Source: Tetrastigma voinierianum (lineage: Eukaryota > Streptophyta > Magnoliopsida > Vitales > Vitaceae). Taken from it: a DNA stretch of 64,000 nt. A program made the position numbers and the translations under genes. This document shows positions 1 to 10,498 of this stretch, piece after piece; within the stretch, counting starts at the first letter, position 1, and every line of letters begins with the position of its first letter. Under the pieces are notes generated by a model. It was not told the origin of the DNA, searched no databases, and saw nothing but the letters and a program-made list of their open reading frames with translations. Location: NCBI GenBank assembly GCA_016808115.1, contig JAEQBH010000646.1:2108001-2172000 (forward strand), read 5' to 3'.

Positions 1-1700
1 CAGTAGGTAATCGAGTGAGCTAGGCATATAGACCAGTTTGGCATTAAAATGCCGTAACTTGAGTTTGGGTGATCCAAATGAGATGATTCAAATTATTACT
101 AAAAATAGACTCATAGAGATATCATTTTTTTAAAGGATGCATTAGCAAAATATGGCTCATGTGTCCCCATAAAATTTTTCAAGTGAAGGTGTATTGGGTA
201 GACATCAACCCTAACCAAAAATCCTAGAATGCACAACTGGTTTTTTTCTTGGGTTGTTCTTTGATAGTGACATATTTGTGATAGATTAGGGTTGGGTGAT
301 GAGGAAAGCCTGACTCCAAGAATGAGATTCGAGAATAGGGAATCGAAGAGCGACAACCTTTTAGGTTTGTTCTTCACACTTCCTTCCTTGTTTCTACAGG
401 TTCGCTTGGACAAAATAAATATAACAAGTTTTATATGAATATGCATGTGCTCCGTTTGAGCCATAAATGAATTGTATTGTTCTCCACTTTTCTCTCTCTA
501 TATCTAAAATGTTTGAAGGATTATAAGATAAGTGGATTTATTGAAATGAATTGTGAAAAATTGCATTTTGATTTGTTTTAAATTGATTTGATACAACTGA
601 TTGTGAAATGAATTGAACATGAGAAATTGCATGACTATTGGAAACCAAGTATTTGCATATGAATATATATACACTATTGTAAATTTCTATTAATGATTTG
701 AGTGCCTTTTAATGTAATGTTAATCAAGTTAAATTCGAAAGTTATGATAGATTGATATACCAATAAGGGTCAAATGAGCGCAGATCGTGTCAAACGAATG
801 ATGTGTCACTCGATCCATAGCCTAACTTAATAAAGATTCGCAGTTGCTCACTTAAAATTATTTTTAATAACTACCGCTATACTCACTGACTGCATCTACG
901 TTATAAAAACCTTTTTATACCGCCCATGTTCTCAATAGACTGCATCGGGTGATTCACATTCAGGCAATCGAAAGCATAGGTTAAATTCGCTTAAGGGCAA
1001 AATGAAAAGAAAATTGTTAAATGCATTATTTGTGTTTGAATGATTTATTGCAAATTAAACTGCATGATTGAGATGACCAATGAATTGTAATTTGAATATA
1101 TACAAAATGAATTTACATATATGTATTATATCGCATTGGTCATTGAAAAAATTATACAAAGGCATCGATTTAGAAAAATGCATGATTTACTTAAATCAAT
1201 GAAGAGAGAATCAGATAGAACCACTAGGCATGAAAATGCTGAAGGCCGTTGTTTTATCATCGCGTAGGTACTTCAGTGAACAAAGCATGAAGGAAAAGAT
1301 CAAGAATGATTCGTAGCTAACTTGGAATACCAGTTTATAAAAAGTTTCACCTGTATTCATGAAATATATTTGACACGTTTTGTATAAACTTTGATATTTT
1401 TTTTTTTTTGTAAATATTTTGGTATTGAAAACGGATTATAATGTCGTAATGTATAAAGGTGTTAAATGGACCAAATGGGCATGTAATGTCATATTTAATG
1501 GAAAATGTGTATTGAAAACAAAATGATGAGCCCCCTTTAAGTTGAATTAGTATATGCAAATATATTTTCATAGAGATAAATATCCTTTACAAAATGTGGA
1601 GCACTGAAATGTGTTTACCGATGTTAAAAAGGAATTGGATTTGAAAAGAGGATCACGTCCCGGATCCGATTCGGCCTCTAGATCGGGTTAGGTATGGGGG
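1..1700. repeat. AT-rich stretch, probably a decayed LTR remnant
   Basis: No coding region is supportable here; the short open frames lack any family resemblance. The right end (about 1640-1700) has a GC-richer segment with GGATCC, a CGGATCCG-like stretch and GGTTAGG just before GGGGGCA, which resembles the way the Element 4 LTR ends (CGGATCCGCC ... TGACA). The body has the low-complexity AT-rich texture of plant LTRs. I infer a 3' portion of a gypsy LTR on the plus strand, but no partner LTR is in the window, so this is a weak call. Confidence 0.35.
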
Positions 1701-1704
1701 CACG

Positions 1705-2040
1705 AGCCGTCACAATGATGGCAAGAAAATCTTGAGCAGTGATGTGGATAAATTCCACTGGTGGTGAAGATGAGCTAGGGCTAGCTGGAGCAATAGGAGT
1801 TGGAGGTGAAGAGTGCACTGTAGGCACAGGTGGGGCAAGCACTGGGTCGTAAGGGCCGACATTGTGACGCGGCTCTTACAGGGGTTGTCAAGTGGATTGG
1901 GGCGGGGCTGATAATTCTTCATCATACTCTTCTAAACTCTCTATTAGCTCCCTTTACAGTTTTCAAGCACAATGTTCCCCTACACTAGTGCCAATCAGGC
2001 AAACTTCCTCTAGACCTTCTTCCTCTAGATTGGCATGCTT
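1705..2040 (-). pseudogene. Element 1: protease-to-RT linker remnant
   Basis: Reading leftward from the protease, an acidic segment (EEYDEEL-like) is followed by a Pro/Ser/His-rich stretch. This is the normal place of the linker between protease and reverse transcriptase in Athila-type gag-pol, but no RT motif follows: the element is cut off near 1705, where the LTR-like sequence of the preceding region begins. Element 1 therefore keeps only gag and protease. What removed the pol is not visible. Confidence 0.5.
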
Positions 2041-2626
2041 GCTGCTTAAATGAAATATGTCGAGCCCAAATGCCTCATTGCCAAATGTGAGTTACGAATT
2101 TCATTCCAAAATTGTTGATGGAATTTGATGTGGCCAAAAATGGTCTCCCAATTTTGATGGGCACGTAATTGGCCCCCACTACCACTGGCTCGATATAAAG
2201 AACAACGAAGTCTACCGGATAGTAGAACTTATCCACCTTCACCAAAATATCTTCAACTATGCCTTTAGGAATTTTCACCGATCTATCTTCTAAAGATAAG
2301 GTGATGGTGGTAGGCTTTAATCCTCCCAGCCCTAACTGTTTGTAGACTTAGTAGGATTACAGGTTTACACTGGCTCCCAAATCCAACAATGCTTTTTCTA
2401 CACAAGTTCCCCCAATGTTCACTGAAATGGTAGGAGACCCTAGATCCTTGTATTTCACTGGGGTCTCACACTGGATGATGGAGCTCACATGTTTAGTTAA
2501 GAAATCTGTCTTATTCACATCCAGTCCTCTCTTTACAGTGCACAAGTCTTTTAGAAATTTGGCATATGTTGGGACCTGCTTGATCATGTTTAGAAGAGGG
2601 ATATTAACTTTCACTTGCCTCAGCAC
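2041..2626 (-). pseudogene. Element 1: retropepsin-like protease region
   Basis: The frame at 2626-2357 begins with a QVKVNIPLL segment, has KFLKDLCTVKRG, and reaches the aspartic-protease active-site region LLDLGASVNL, where D-x-G replaces the classical D-T/S-G as in other Athila-type elements. A second frame (2278-2075) continues with IPKGIVEDILVKVD and IGRPFLAT, the flap and C-terminal parts. The two pieces are separated by a frameshift or stop near 2300-2357, so the gene is broken. Its job in the intact family is maturation of the gag-pol polyprotein inside virus-like particles. The same order of motifs is seen in Elements 6, 8 and 9. Confidence 0.85.
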
Positions 2627-2639
2627 TTCAAAAACCTCG

Positions 2640-4260
2640 CTTGGTCGCTCACCCCCTCGCCTATGCTAGAGGAAAAGGTGGAGGCATGCTCTTTTACATC
2701 ATATCTTCTTTGATCACTATTCTTTCCGGCTCCTCTTCTTGTTGTTCTTTTGTTGCATCTAGTGGCTTAGGTATTGGCTTATCAACTTTTTTACCACTTC
2801 TTAGAGTGATAATGGCTTTTACCTCATCCATCTTGGGAGCAACTTCACTGGCACTAGCTACCTAATGGATTCCTTTGGGATTCTGCTGGGTTTGTGAAGG
2901 AAATTTGCCCTTTTCCTACACTTGCTGCTGATCGGTGAGCCTTGAGATGGAGTACTGCAGGTTGTCTATTTTCTGAGCAATGTCATTTTGGAGCCCATCT
3001 ATTCTTTTTTTTAGAGTGCTTTCCACAGTATCAATTCTCTGATTTAACTGCACGTTGACTACTTTCTTCTCTTCCACAAAATCACCTACCACTTTGCTAA
3101 GGTTCAGGATGGCTTGTTCCAATGGAGAGATTGATTGTGGTTGAGGTGGCTAAGAAGTTGAAACATACTGTGGTGGAGCAGGGGGTGCATACTATGGAGG
3201 TCTTGGCTTCCAAGAGAGATTTGAAGTATTTCCTCCAACTAGTGGTTGTAAGTAAGGCATATGGTGCATTAGTTGATGTGGCTTTGAATTGACCAACGAC
3301 ATTTGTTTGTTCCACTAATTCCCTTGCTTGAATAGTTGGACATTGTTCTCCCAGATAAGCTCGGATCGACAAATGAAGCATGGCTTATTTGCATAGGGAA
3401 TCTCGGGGCCACTGCCAGTTCCTTGCGCGTGCTTCTCATTTCCAATTCTTCCAACCTTCTAGCTAAGGTTGAAACTTTGGCATTTATGTCCATTTCTTCC
3501 GGAAGAGAGTACATGCCACCCCTTGTACTGGGTTAAGGTCTCATTCTTTCCATCTCCCTTGGATTAGGCTCATCACAACCTTTTGAAGCTTCAGCTACAT
3601 AACTCAGGAAATCCAAAGCTTCCTCTGGATTTTTGCTCAAGAAGTCTCCTCCACACATAGTCTCTAGTAGTTGCTTCATGGCAGGAGAAATTTCATCATA
3701 AAAATAGCTGACCAGCAGCCATGTGTCAAACCCATGGTAAGGACAAGCATTAAGCGCTTCCATATATCTCTCCCAGCATCCATAGAGTTTTTCATTCTCA
3801 TTAGCTGAGAAGGTGGAAATTTGCCTCTTCAAGCTGTCTATTTTGTGAATGGAGAAGAATTTCTTCAAAAATTCAGCCTACATCTCAGTCTAGTTTCGAA
3901 TGCTCCTTGGTCTTAGAGAGTTGAGCCAAAATTTTGCTTTATCCTTCAATGTGAAGGGGAAAAGCTTAAGCCTCATTAAATCCACAGTGGAAGTCTCCTC
4001 CTTGAAGGTGTTGCAAACCTCTTCAAACTCCCTTATGTGTGAATAAGGGTTCTCACTCTCCATGCCATGAAAAGTGGGAAGGAGTGGCACAATGTGAGGC
4101 CTAATAACTATTTGCTCAGTTGGAGGCACAATTTAGGAGGGTGCACTCATTCGTGGAAGGTGTATGTGGTCCCTCATGGACCTATATGCATTGGGGTTCC
4201 TCTCTATCCCCTACTGACTCTGTTGCTGTTCCTGTGGAGGTTCCATTGGCTTAAAATTCA
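2640..4260 (-). pseudogene. Element 1: Ty3/gypsy (Athila-type) gag
   Basis: Successive minus-strand frames give the retrotransposon gag domain: GMESENPYSHIREFEEV, then LFPFTLKDKAKFWLNSL at 4129-3890, and YHGFDTWLLVSYFYDEISP with LLETMCGGDF at 3868-3533. A short coiled-coil segment (ARRLEELEMRS, near 3440) and a longer heptad-rich one at 3122-2916 follow, then the ITLRSGK motif near 2810, which precedes the protease in this family. Gag forms the particle shell. Frame breaks occur near 3880, 3530 and 3120. The gene is collinear with the gag of Elements 8 and 9, which belong to the same LTR family. Confidence 0.88.
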
Positions 4261-4568
4261 AGCTCACTTAAGAATATGATTCATGTGATTCCTATGGTTC
4301 CTGTGGGATATTGATTTTAACTAGCCTCCCTTCTAAATTTCTAATCCACTAGAACATAAACTCCTATAGGAAAAATAGGACAACACCAAACAACAAACAA
4401 ACAATTATACCAAAAGGATTAATGTTAGCTAAAAATAAATAAATAGTAAAATGAAGTTAAACAAATTGACAAAGGAACTCCGCTAAAAGAATGGTGCAGA
4501 AAATTCACTAGTGTCAGATGAGGATCACAAATGTTCGCAGTAGACTGGTCATTTGCACTAAGACACCA
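4261..4568 (-). other. Element 1: 5' leader between PBS and gag
   Basis: AT-rich leader between the primer-binding site and the first recognisable gag residues. It includes a short proline/glutamine-type N-terminal gag remnant and otherwise no feature I can support. Confidence 0.5.
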
Positions 4569-4587
4569 TCCTCTAAGAACGACATTA
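4569..4587 (-). promoter_or_regulatory. Element 1: decayed tRNA-Asp-type PBS
   Basis: This position aligns with the intact PBS of Element 8 (40895-40912) in the same context (ACCATCC before it), but the tRNA-Asp complement has decayed. It marks the internal edge of the 5' LTR. Confidence 0.5.
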
Positions 4588-5465
4588 TTTCGGGACGAGA
4601 GCCCATGTGTGGCACATTCTAAATCAACAAAATTTATAACCTTAATACCTCTACTAATCGTAGCATTGCTACTATAGTATAGCCATTTCCAGACTGTCCA
4701 TTGTGGATGGCTTCTCTTCGAGGTTCTGACTAATACCGAGGTTTACACTAGTGATCAGAGCCTCGATACGGGCTGTGATAAAAAGGGGTTGGTTTTAATG
4801 GTTATCACTAAAAATAAAATATATTAGAATGTGGAAAGAGGTCCCTTGAAGTATCAAGACACTAGGCTTCGATTCTTTAGGCAAATGAAGGGGTTTCAGG
4901 GTATTTACCTCGCATTGGGGAGGATAACATATAGTCATCTCCCAAACCGAATATTCATTTAGCTATAAAAACTGACCCTCATTACATATCTTTGAAAATG
5001 GCAATCACTTCCCATTAATGCTCTCAGTTAGTGAAAACAAAAGTCTCCTTGACTCACCTCCCAATGGCTCATAAATGATAACTAACGAACATCATTGAAT
5101 CTAGCATTAAGCATCCAAAGAACCTTGAAAGCTTACCAAATATTAACCATTAAAGGTGATTCGAAGGGATCAAAACCTAAAGTTGAAGGGAAGAACAGTA
5201 ATGACAGTGAATACTTGCGTGAAAAACATGGAAACCCTTAGTTTTCTAGGATCCTTTACCCAGTTGGCCTTCTACTTCAAGGAGGAAGGGGTTTTAGCCA
5301 CTCATCCTCTGAGAACGCATCCTCAGAGGGTGTTTGGTTAGTGAGAAAGGAAAAGAAAATGAGAGAAAATGGGAGCTTTCTGAACAAGCTTCCCTAAATC
5401 CAATCTTTGATAAAAATCCAATCTCCCTCCATCAAGTCCTGTCTCTAGCATTTCAAGCCATACTG

Positions 5466-5473
5466 CTTATACA
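5466..5473 (-). promoter_or_regulatory. Element 1 LTR TATA box
   Basis: On the minus strand this reads TGTATAAG, in a context (GGTAATTTGTATAAGC) matching the promoter of the Element 7 LTR at about 41000. It is followed downstream by the family leader that includes the GAGGATGAGTGGC segment. Confidence 0.55.
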
Positions 5474-5569
5474 AATTACCTAATTAACAAAAGCAAGAAA
5501 CTATTACATAGGGATAGTTTGAGAAGAAATTAAAAAAAAAAAGACAAAAAGTCAAAAGAATGGCAGGTA

Positions 5570-5690
5570 AATTCACAGGCAATTTCATAGTGCGAAAATT
5601 CACAATCCTGCGAAATTTCGTAAGGGCTATGAAATTCCACAACCCTGCGAAATTTCGCAACCCTTGCGAAATTAGCAAGGGCTTTCTGCA
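5570..5690 (-). repeat. U3 palindrome cluster, TGCGAAATTTCGCA type
   Basis: A perfect 14-bp palindrome TGCGAAATTTCGCA stands at 5646-5659, with near-copies on both sides (TGCGAAATTTCGTA, TGCGAAATTAGCA, GTGCGAAAATTCAC). The cluster lies about 100 bp upstream, in element sense, of the TATA-like box at 5466-5473. Confidence 0.7.
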
Positions 5691-5954
5691 ATTCTCTGTT
5701 TTCTGCTTTTGGTTCTGCATATCTGAGTTCCAATTGATTTCTTCATGCTTGAGCTGGATCACTATCTTCAATATATATAGCCTATGAAAACTACAAAAAT
5801 TGCCATAAAATTTGATCAGAAGCATTGCTAGGTCCTTAACGTACAATGTGGTCAATTTGGTCGACATTACGTAAAAAGTGCCTACTAAAACTCCTGAATG
5901 TTAAGAGCATGGAACAAAACTATTTGGGTAGTAATAAAAAACCCCACTGCCGCC

Positions 5955-6185
5955 TTCATGTCGCGACGTTGGCACGTCCTTACGTCACGACGTCAAGATG
6001 TTGGAACTTCATCATGTCGCGACGTCGGAACGTCGTGATGTTGGGAGTGTTTGACTCAAACGTCATGTCAAGTCACTTCATGTCATATCATGTCACATCA
6101 TGTCACGTCACGTCGCGACGTTGTTGGAAATTTATGAGCAACATCGCGACGTTGGGCACGAACATCATGATGTTGCTGGGTTTTC
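5955..6185. repeat. Palindrome cluster, ACGTCGCGACGT type
   Basis: About ten copies or near-copies of TGTCGCGACGTTGG, ACGTCACGACGTCA, CATCATGATGTTG and CACGTCGCGACGTTG are packed here; ATGTCA/ATGTCG half-sites dominate 6060-6110. Many differ by CG to TG or CA changes, as expected from methylated-CpG deamination. A TTTATATTAACC segment follows at about 6250, so a plus-strand promoter is possible, but the parent element is not identified. Confidence 0.65.
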
Positions 6186-6413
6186 TAGTGATGATAAAGT
6201 TGTAAAAATCCAATATTTGGGACTTTTATTCACTTCCAAGTTGTTCCTTCTTTATATTAACCATCCTAGATCATCTCATGACCATATACATAAAGAACAA
6301 CATTGGATCTAAACCTTTTCATACCAAAAATCTCATTTTCAAAACTTTTGAAAACATAGGTACCAAAAATTGAAAACTCTCAACAATGAATCGATTTTGA
6401 TGCACACAAGGTT
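6186..6413 (-). other. Element 2: possible leader/internal start
   Basis: AT-rich sequence directly internal to the Element 2 PBS. No gag motif is recognisable. Confidence 0.35.
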
Positions 6414-6425
6414 GCTTTGATACCA
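6414..6425 (-). promoter_or_regulatory. Element 2: PBS, tRNA-Met type
   Basis: On the minus strand this reads TGGTATCAAAGC, one change from the TGGTATCAGAGC used with initiator tRNA-Met. It lies one base from an LTR end reading CCCTTCA on the minus strand, the spacing expected of a PBS. Confidence 0.65.
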
Positions 6426-6426
6426 C

Positions 6427-7474
6427 TGAAGGGTTTCGTGGGTGGCAACACTTGCCAATAGCAACGGAAAAAAAAATCCTAACAAAAACCCATCTAAGGA
6501 CCCTCAGAAGATCAACCGGGTTCTCAACAAAGAGTATGCGTAGGATTACCTTGTGCCTGTCTCAAAACCGAGAGTTAGTGGTCTAGGGCAGCCTTTAGAC
6601 CAAAGAAAACCAAGTCCTAGGTTCGCCTCTAACGGTATCCACACGAAGAGTGAAGCCGACAACCTCCAAGGCAATGGTCTCGGAAAGGGTCCCGATGCTA
6701 GCTAAGTCCCGATCCGAAGAGGACCCAAAAACTCGGGTCTCTCAAACTCTAGAACACCTTCTTGGAGACAAGATAACAAAATGGTTTTTCTCATGAACTC
6801 TTTCAAGTCTCAAAGAGTCATCATCCTCTTAGGGTTTCCATAACATTGCTTTTATAGGAAAACCTAATCCTTTGAAATGACCAAAATGCCCCTCACTCTA
6901 AGTGATGATAGGTTACAAGCATCCTCATGTGTATGGCGAGTTCCTACACGACCCTAAGCCGAGGTACAAGCCCAAGCCTATTATCTCTTTAAGTGAGGGC
7001 TTTCAAACTCGGGATTCCACTAATCCCGTGACATTTCATTCATGAGAATTAACTCCCTCATATTTGGATGTTTCATATCAATCCCATACTCTTCTAAGTG
7101 TGTGACCCATTAGGTTCCGGTTATGTTGGTCACTTGATTCAACTATTGAATTAAGCAAGACAAGATTGGTATCTAGCAACACATCATGACCCCCAATTGA
7201 CCGGAGAGTCAGTGGTCTGACTGCACACCCTTCCCATAAACAAATATCGTGCAATTCGTCCTATCACCAATCTATACCCTACTTGGTTCAAAGCATGGAC
7301 AATGTGTAGCTCCCACTAGACTAGCTAAGCCACACCTAGCCCAAGTGATATTTGATATTGTCCCCAGATTCATCACTCAACCGTTATGCACTTGAAGACA
7401 CTCCTCAAGGCATTCTCACTCTAGCTAGAGATTCCTAAGTAATGATTCCGATAAGAGGCCTTAGGTATTGTTAT
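6427..7474 (-). repeat. Element 2: 5' LTR of a tRNA-Met-primed retroelement
   Basis: Bounded on the left by the TGGTATCAAAGC PBS. It contains a minus-strand TATAAAAG at 6849-6856 followed by a leader with AACCCTAAGAGGATG, so promoter orientation agrees with PBS orientation. No partner LTR is visible. The outer boundary is set only by the start of the 84-bp tandem repeat at 7475 and could be off by tens of bases. The superfamily (Copia or gypsy) cannot be decided without pol. Confidence 0.5.
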
Positions 7475-7726
7475 GACCAAATGATATATAAAAATTTATG
7501 ATACTATTATCATAGGACTATTATCTAATCCCTGGCAACGGCGCCAAAAACTTGTTAAGACCAAATGATATATACAAATTTATGACACTATTACCAAAGG
7601 ACTATTATCTAACCCTCGGCAACAACGCCAAAAACTTGTTATGACCAAATGATATATACAAATTTATGGCACTATTACCAAAGGACTATTATTTAATCCC
7701 CGGCAACGGTGCCAAAAACTTGTTGA
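7475..7726 (-). repeat. 84-bp tandem triplication carrying the Element 3 PBS
   Basis: Three units start with GACCAAATGATATATA at 7475, 7559 and 7643; a fourth GACCAA at 7727 marks the LTR edge. The period is 84 bp each time. Each unit holds a tRNA-Asp-type PBS in minus orientation: GGCAACGGCGCCAA, GGCAACAACGCCAA and GGCAACGGTGCCAA, the last adjacent to the LTR. The sequence before each PBS (minus strand TTGGTC..AACA) copies the LTR end, which suggests slippage between that end and a similar leader segment. Confidence 0.88.
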
Positions 7727-8172
7727 GACCAATTTTCATATACATGGAAAGATGTATTTGTTTTTTTTTTTTTTTTTGTAAAATGATTCATTTAAAATCT
7801 GTGTTTGTGGACTTGATCACTGCAAGTGCACATGTCGTACAAGTAATAAAAGTGGATATTTAAAGTTCAGATATCGTTCCCATGAGGAAGGATGATAAAT
7901 CAAAAGACTAACTACCCCAACTATTTAAGATCATTACTATTTAAACTCTAATGTTATGATGATAATAGGACTAAAAATGTAGTCCTAGACTAAAATCTTT
8001 AATATACAAAAAATAAAGTTTAATAAAATTGGGGTTGAGGATTCACTGAGTGAGATAAAACTGGACATGGATCAATTAGTAATAATCAATTTCTGCATCA
8101 TTTCGATTCATAGCTCAACCAAAAATTGGAAAAGTGAATTTGTCAAAGATGCAAGGTAGTACAGTTTGGATT
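7721..8172 (-). repeat. Element 3: LTR, left segment (3' end of LTR)
   Basis: This is the U5 side of a minus-strand LTR starting at the PBS and interrupted at 8172 by Element 4. It includes a run of T at about 7753-7768 and the CTGCAAGTGCAC segment. The GGATT at 8168-8172 is repeated at 17294-17298, so the LTR resumes at 17299. The joined LTR would be about 2.9 kb, close to the 2.79 kb LTR of Element 5 in the same family. Confidence 0.8.
8168..8172. other. Element 4 target-site duplication, left copy
   Basis: GGATT here and at 17294-17298 flank the TG...CA ends of Element 4 exactly, showing integrase-mediated insertion of the whole element into the Element 3 LTR. Confidence 0.9.
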
Positions 8173-9134
8173 TGTAACACCCCGAAATATACCCTAGTTG
8201 TTTTCAACATGTTTAGGGTATTTTGTAGGCATAAATTAAAATTTTCGTAAATTAAATGCGAAAAATTGAAAAGTTAGAAACCCGAAAATTGTACAAGACT
8301 TAAGGACAAAAACGTAATTTGTCCAAAAAGGGGCATCAAAGACATGGATTAATAAGATTAGAGGTTAAAATACAATTATGGGAAATTAGAATACAAATAG
8401 TCAAAAGTGAAGTGACTGGGTGCTAACAACCAAAACCTTCACTATAAATAGAGGAGGAGACCAAAAATAATTCATTTTTGGTCTCCAAACAAGGCTTACG
8501 GGAAGAAGAGGAGGAGGAAGGAGAAGAAGAGGAAGAAGGAGAGAGATCAAGCCAAGGTATGGACTTTCAGAGCGCGGATACATGACTTTGGTATGGAATC
8601 AGGGATTTTGGTATGATTTTTGTACATGAATTACTTGGGTATGATTGCTAGGTTTTCCTTTGAAGATTAAATCGTTCCCTTTGTGGTTTTGTTAGGAAGA
8701 CATCCTAACTCTAGATTTAAGGGAAGTTTGGTTGAAAATCCCTAGTTGATAATGTTTAGATATGGAATCCTTCACAATTCCAAGGTTTTGTAGAACTTAG
8801 GTATGAATCCTTGGATTCGTTGACTAATTAAAAGCAATTGTGGAGTTGTGTTGGTAGGGATTTCATGTTGATTTTTGATGAGGAGTGAAATAGAAGAGAA
8901 TTATGGAAGAAAAGTGCATGAAAAATGGTGAAATTACCATTTCTAAAGTAAATTCTTCTGAGACTGCATCAAGACACCTTGAACTTACTGCACAGATGCA
9001 AGAGCCAAACCATACCGGTACAAATTCCTAAACTCAGACCGCACAGCCTCCCTCCGTAACCGGAACCTATACCGCAGACAGTCGAGCCGCATCGCACAGT
9101 GGTCTCTGCAGCCCCTGTTTTTGCTGTTTTTGCA

Positions 9135-9142
9135 TATTTAAG
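9135..9142 (+). promoter_or_regulatory. Element 4 5' LTR TATA box (TATTTAAG)
   Basis: TATTTAAG after TTTTTGCA, conserved in the 3' LTR at 16021-16028. The same variant is used in the Element 6 LTR on the other strand. Confidence 0.5.
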
Positions 9143-9364
9143 CTAAAATACTCATTCCGGAAGTATAGAAAAGGATGAAATTAAGTGAGAAATGTACCGT
9201 ACCTCGCCGCCTCAGCGAAGCTTCGCTTCACCTCGACGAGTTCGATGGGAGCAAAGTTCATGCCTCGATAATAAGATAGGAAGTTTCTAAACACATACAA
9301 TCATATGAATGCCTAAGACTAAGTATTAAATGACACGGCACTTCTGTCACGACGTGGTTAGGCA

Positions 9365-9595
9365 CATCCCTGATTAGCACTCCCTGCACTCCCGATTAGT
9401 GTTCCTAAGACTTCGATTAGTACTTCAAGACTTCCCGATAGTGCTACAAAGACTCCCGATAGTGCTACGACATCTCTATCCCGTTATTGCTACGACACTC
9501 CCGGTCCCGCTAGTGCCACGGCACTCCTCGCCCTATTAGTGCTACAAGACTGCTCGACAGTGCTACGGCACTTCCGGCATCAGATAGTGAATATC
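9365..9595 (+). repeat. Short degenerate tandem repeats in the Element 4 LTR
   Basis: Irregular units built on CCCGATTAGTGCTACGACACT and CTCCCGATAGTGCTACAAGA recur about every 20-30 bp. The counterpart at about 16210-16465 in the 3' LTR has a different number and order of units, so this block has evolved faster than the rest of the LTR. Confidence 0.7.
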
Positions 9596-9746
9596 TTCTC
9601 GGATACTTATTGTGCTGTGTCTTACACTTTTATTAGCACTGGTCTAGGTATTCCCATAGTTATATGATAATAACCTGGATAATGAATAAGAGGAAACAAA
9701 TGTGTATCGTTATGATCTGTAACACCTTCGGGTATTTCTGAATAAG

Positions 9747-9959
9747 AATAAGCTCTGTAACTCTTATGGGAGACCTGAATAAAAATAAGTCTGTTATAAG
9801 CATAAGTCCAGAATACAAATAAGCTCTGTAACTCCTACTGGAGACCCGAATAAACATAAGTCTATTATAAGCATAAGTTCTGAATAAGAATAAGCTCTGG
9901 GACTCCTACGGGAGATCCGAATAAGTATAAGCCTGTTATAAGCATAAGTACTTGTATAA
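9747..9959 (+). repeat. 71-bp tandem repeat, three units, 5' LTR
   Basis: Units beginning AATAAGCTCTG start at 9747, 9818 and 9889, a period of exactly 71 bp. Each has GGAGA(C/T)CCGAATAA and TATAAGCATAAGT. The same three-unit block stands at 16626-16838 in the 3' LTR, so it was present when the element inserted. Confidence 0.9.
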
Positions 9960-10420
9960 GTCTATGATATGAATGCATGCAATTTCTGATATCTGTTATT
10001 GTTATATGCTGAACATAAATGTGTACATGCATATTACATAGAGCTCTCACTGCTTTAAAGCTTAGCACGGGGTTTTTAATCCGAGTAGGCATGGTGAGAA
10101 GACATCCGAGAACTTCGTGATCCTGCTGTGGCCAACACACGAGTAGAGGTTCATCACTGTAGGTTCCGTGCTCTGATCAGTAATTGTAAATGTATAGTTT
10201 TTGAATATGTAAATGGGACTCAAGATTGTACATATGATACTGTAAACACCACTACGGTGGTAGTTTTATTTTGGACTTTTGTATATGATATGTTGATATA
10301 CTATAAGACTTGGATATACCAATGTCTGATTAAGCAGGTAAAGAGTCCTAGTATATGTTCTCGCACCTCGAACTCGGTTCGGATCCGCCAATCGGGTTGG
10401 ACCGGGAATCGGTGACAAGT

Positions 10421-10438
10421 TGGTATCAGAGCCTAGGT
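10421..10438 (+). promoter_or_regulatory. Element 4: PBS, initiator tRNA-Met
   Basis: TGGTATCAGAGCCTAGGT begins three bases after the LTR end. TGGTATCAGAGC complements the 3' end of plant initiator tRNA-Met, the usual primer of chromoviruses. Confidence 0.92.
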
Positions 10439-10498
10439 TTAGGCGTTTCTAGAAGAGTCTTAAATTACTGATGTACCTACATAGAATGTGTTGGCCTA

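Larger units (their letters stand above)
4588..5900 (-). repeat. Element 1: 5' LTR, minus strand
   Basis: U5 and R (4588-5340) align with the ends of the Element 7 LTRs read in the opposite direction: the AATCAACAAAATTTATAACC segment and ACTATAGTATAGCC match the tail of 42401-43776, and TAGCCACTCATCCTC at about 5295 is the reverse complement of GAGGATGAGTGGCTA at about 41120. A TATA-like element lies at 5466-5473 and a palindrome-rich U3 at 5570-5690. The outer end of the LTR is not sharply defined; I place it near 5900. No second LTR or target duplication is found. Confidence 0.7.
8173..10417 (+). repeat. Element 4: 5' LTR
   Basis: 2245 bp, TGTAACACC...GGTGACA. It matches 15066-17293 over its full length. 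It holds a GA-rich leader at about 8500-8550, a TATTTAAG box at 9135-9142, an ACCGGTAC palindrome core upstream of that box, a zone of short repeats with CCGATTAGTGCTACGACACT-like units at about 9370-9590, and three 71-bp units at 9747-9959. It ends three bases before the PBS. Confidence 0.95.

Noticed and set aside
6427..7474. Assignment of Element 2 to Copia
   Set aside because: TGGTATCA-type PBS is shared by Copia and chromoviruses, and no pol sequence is present to decide.
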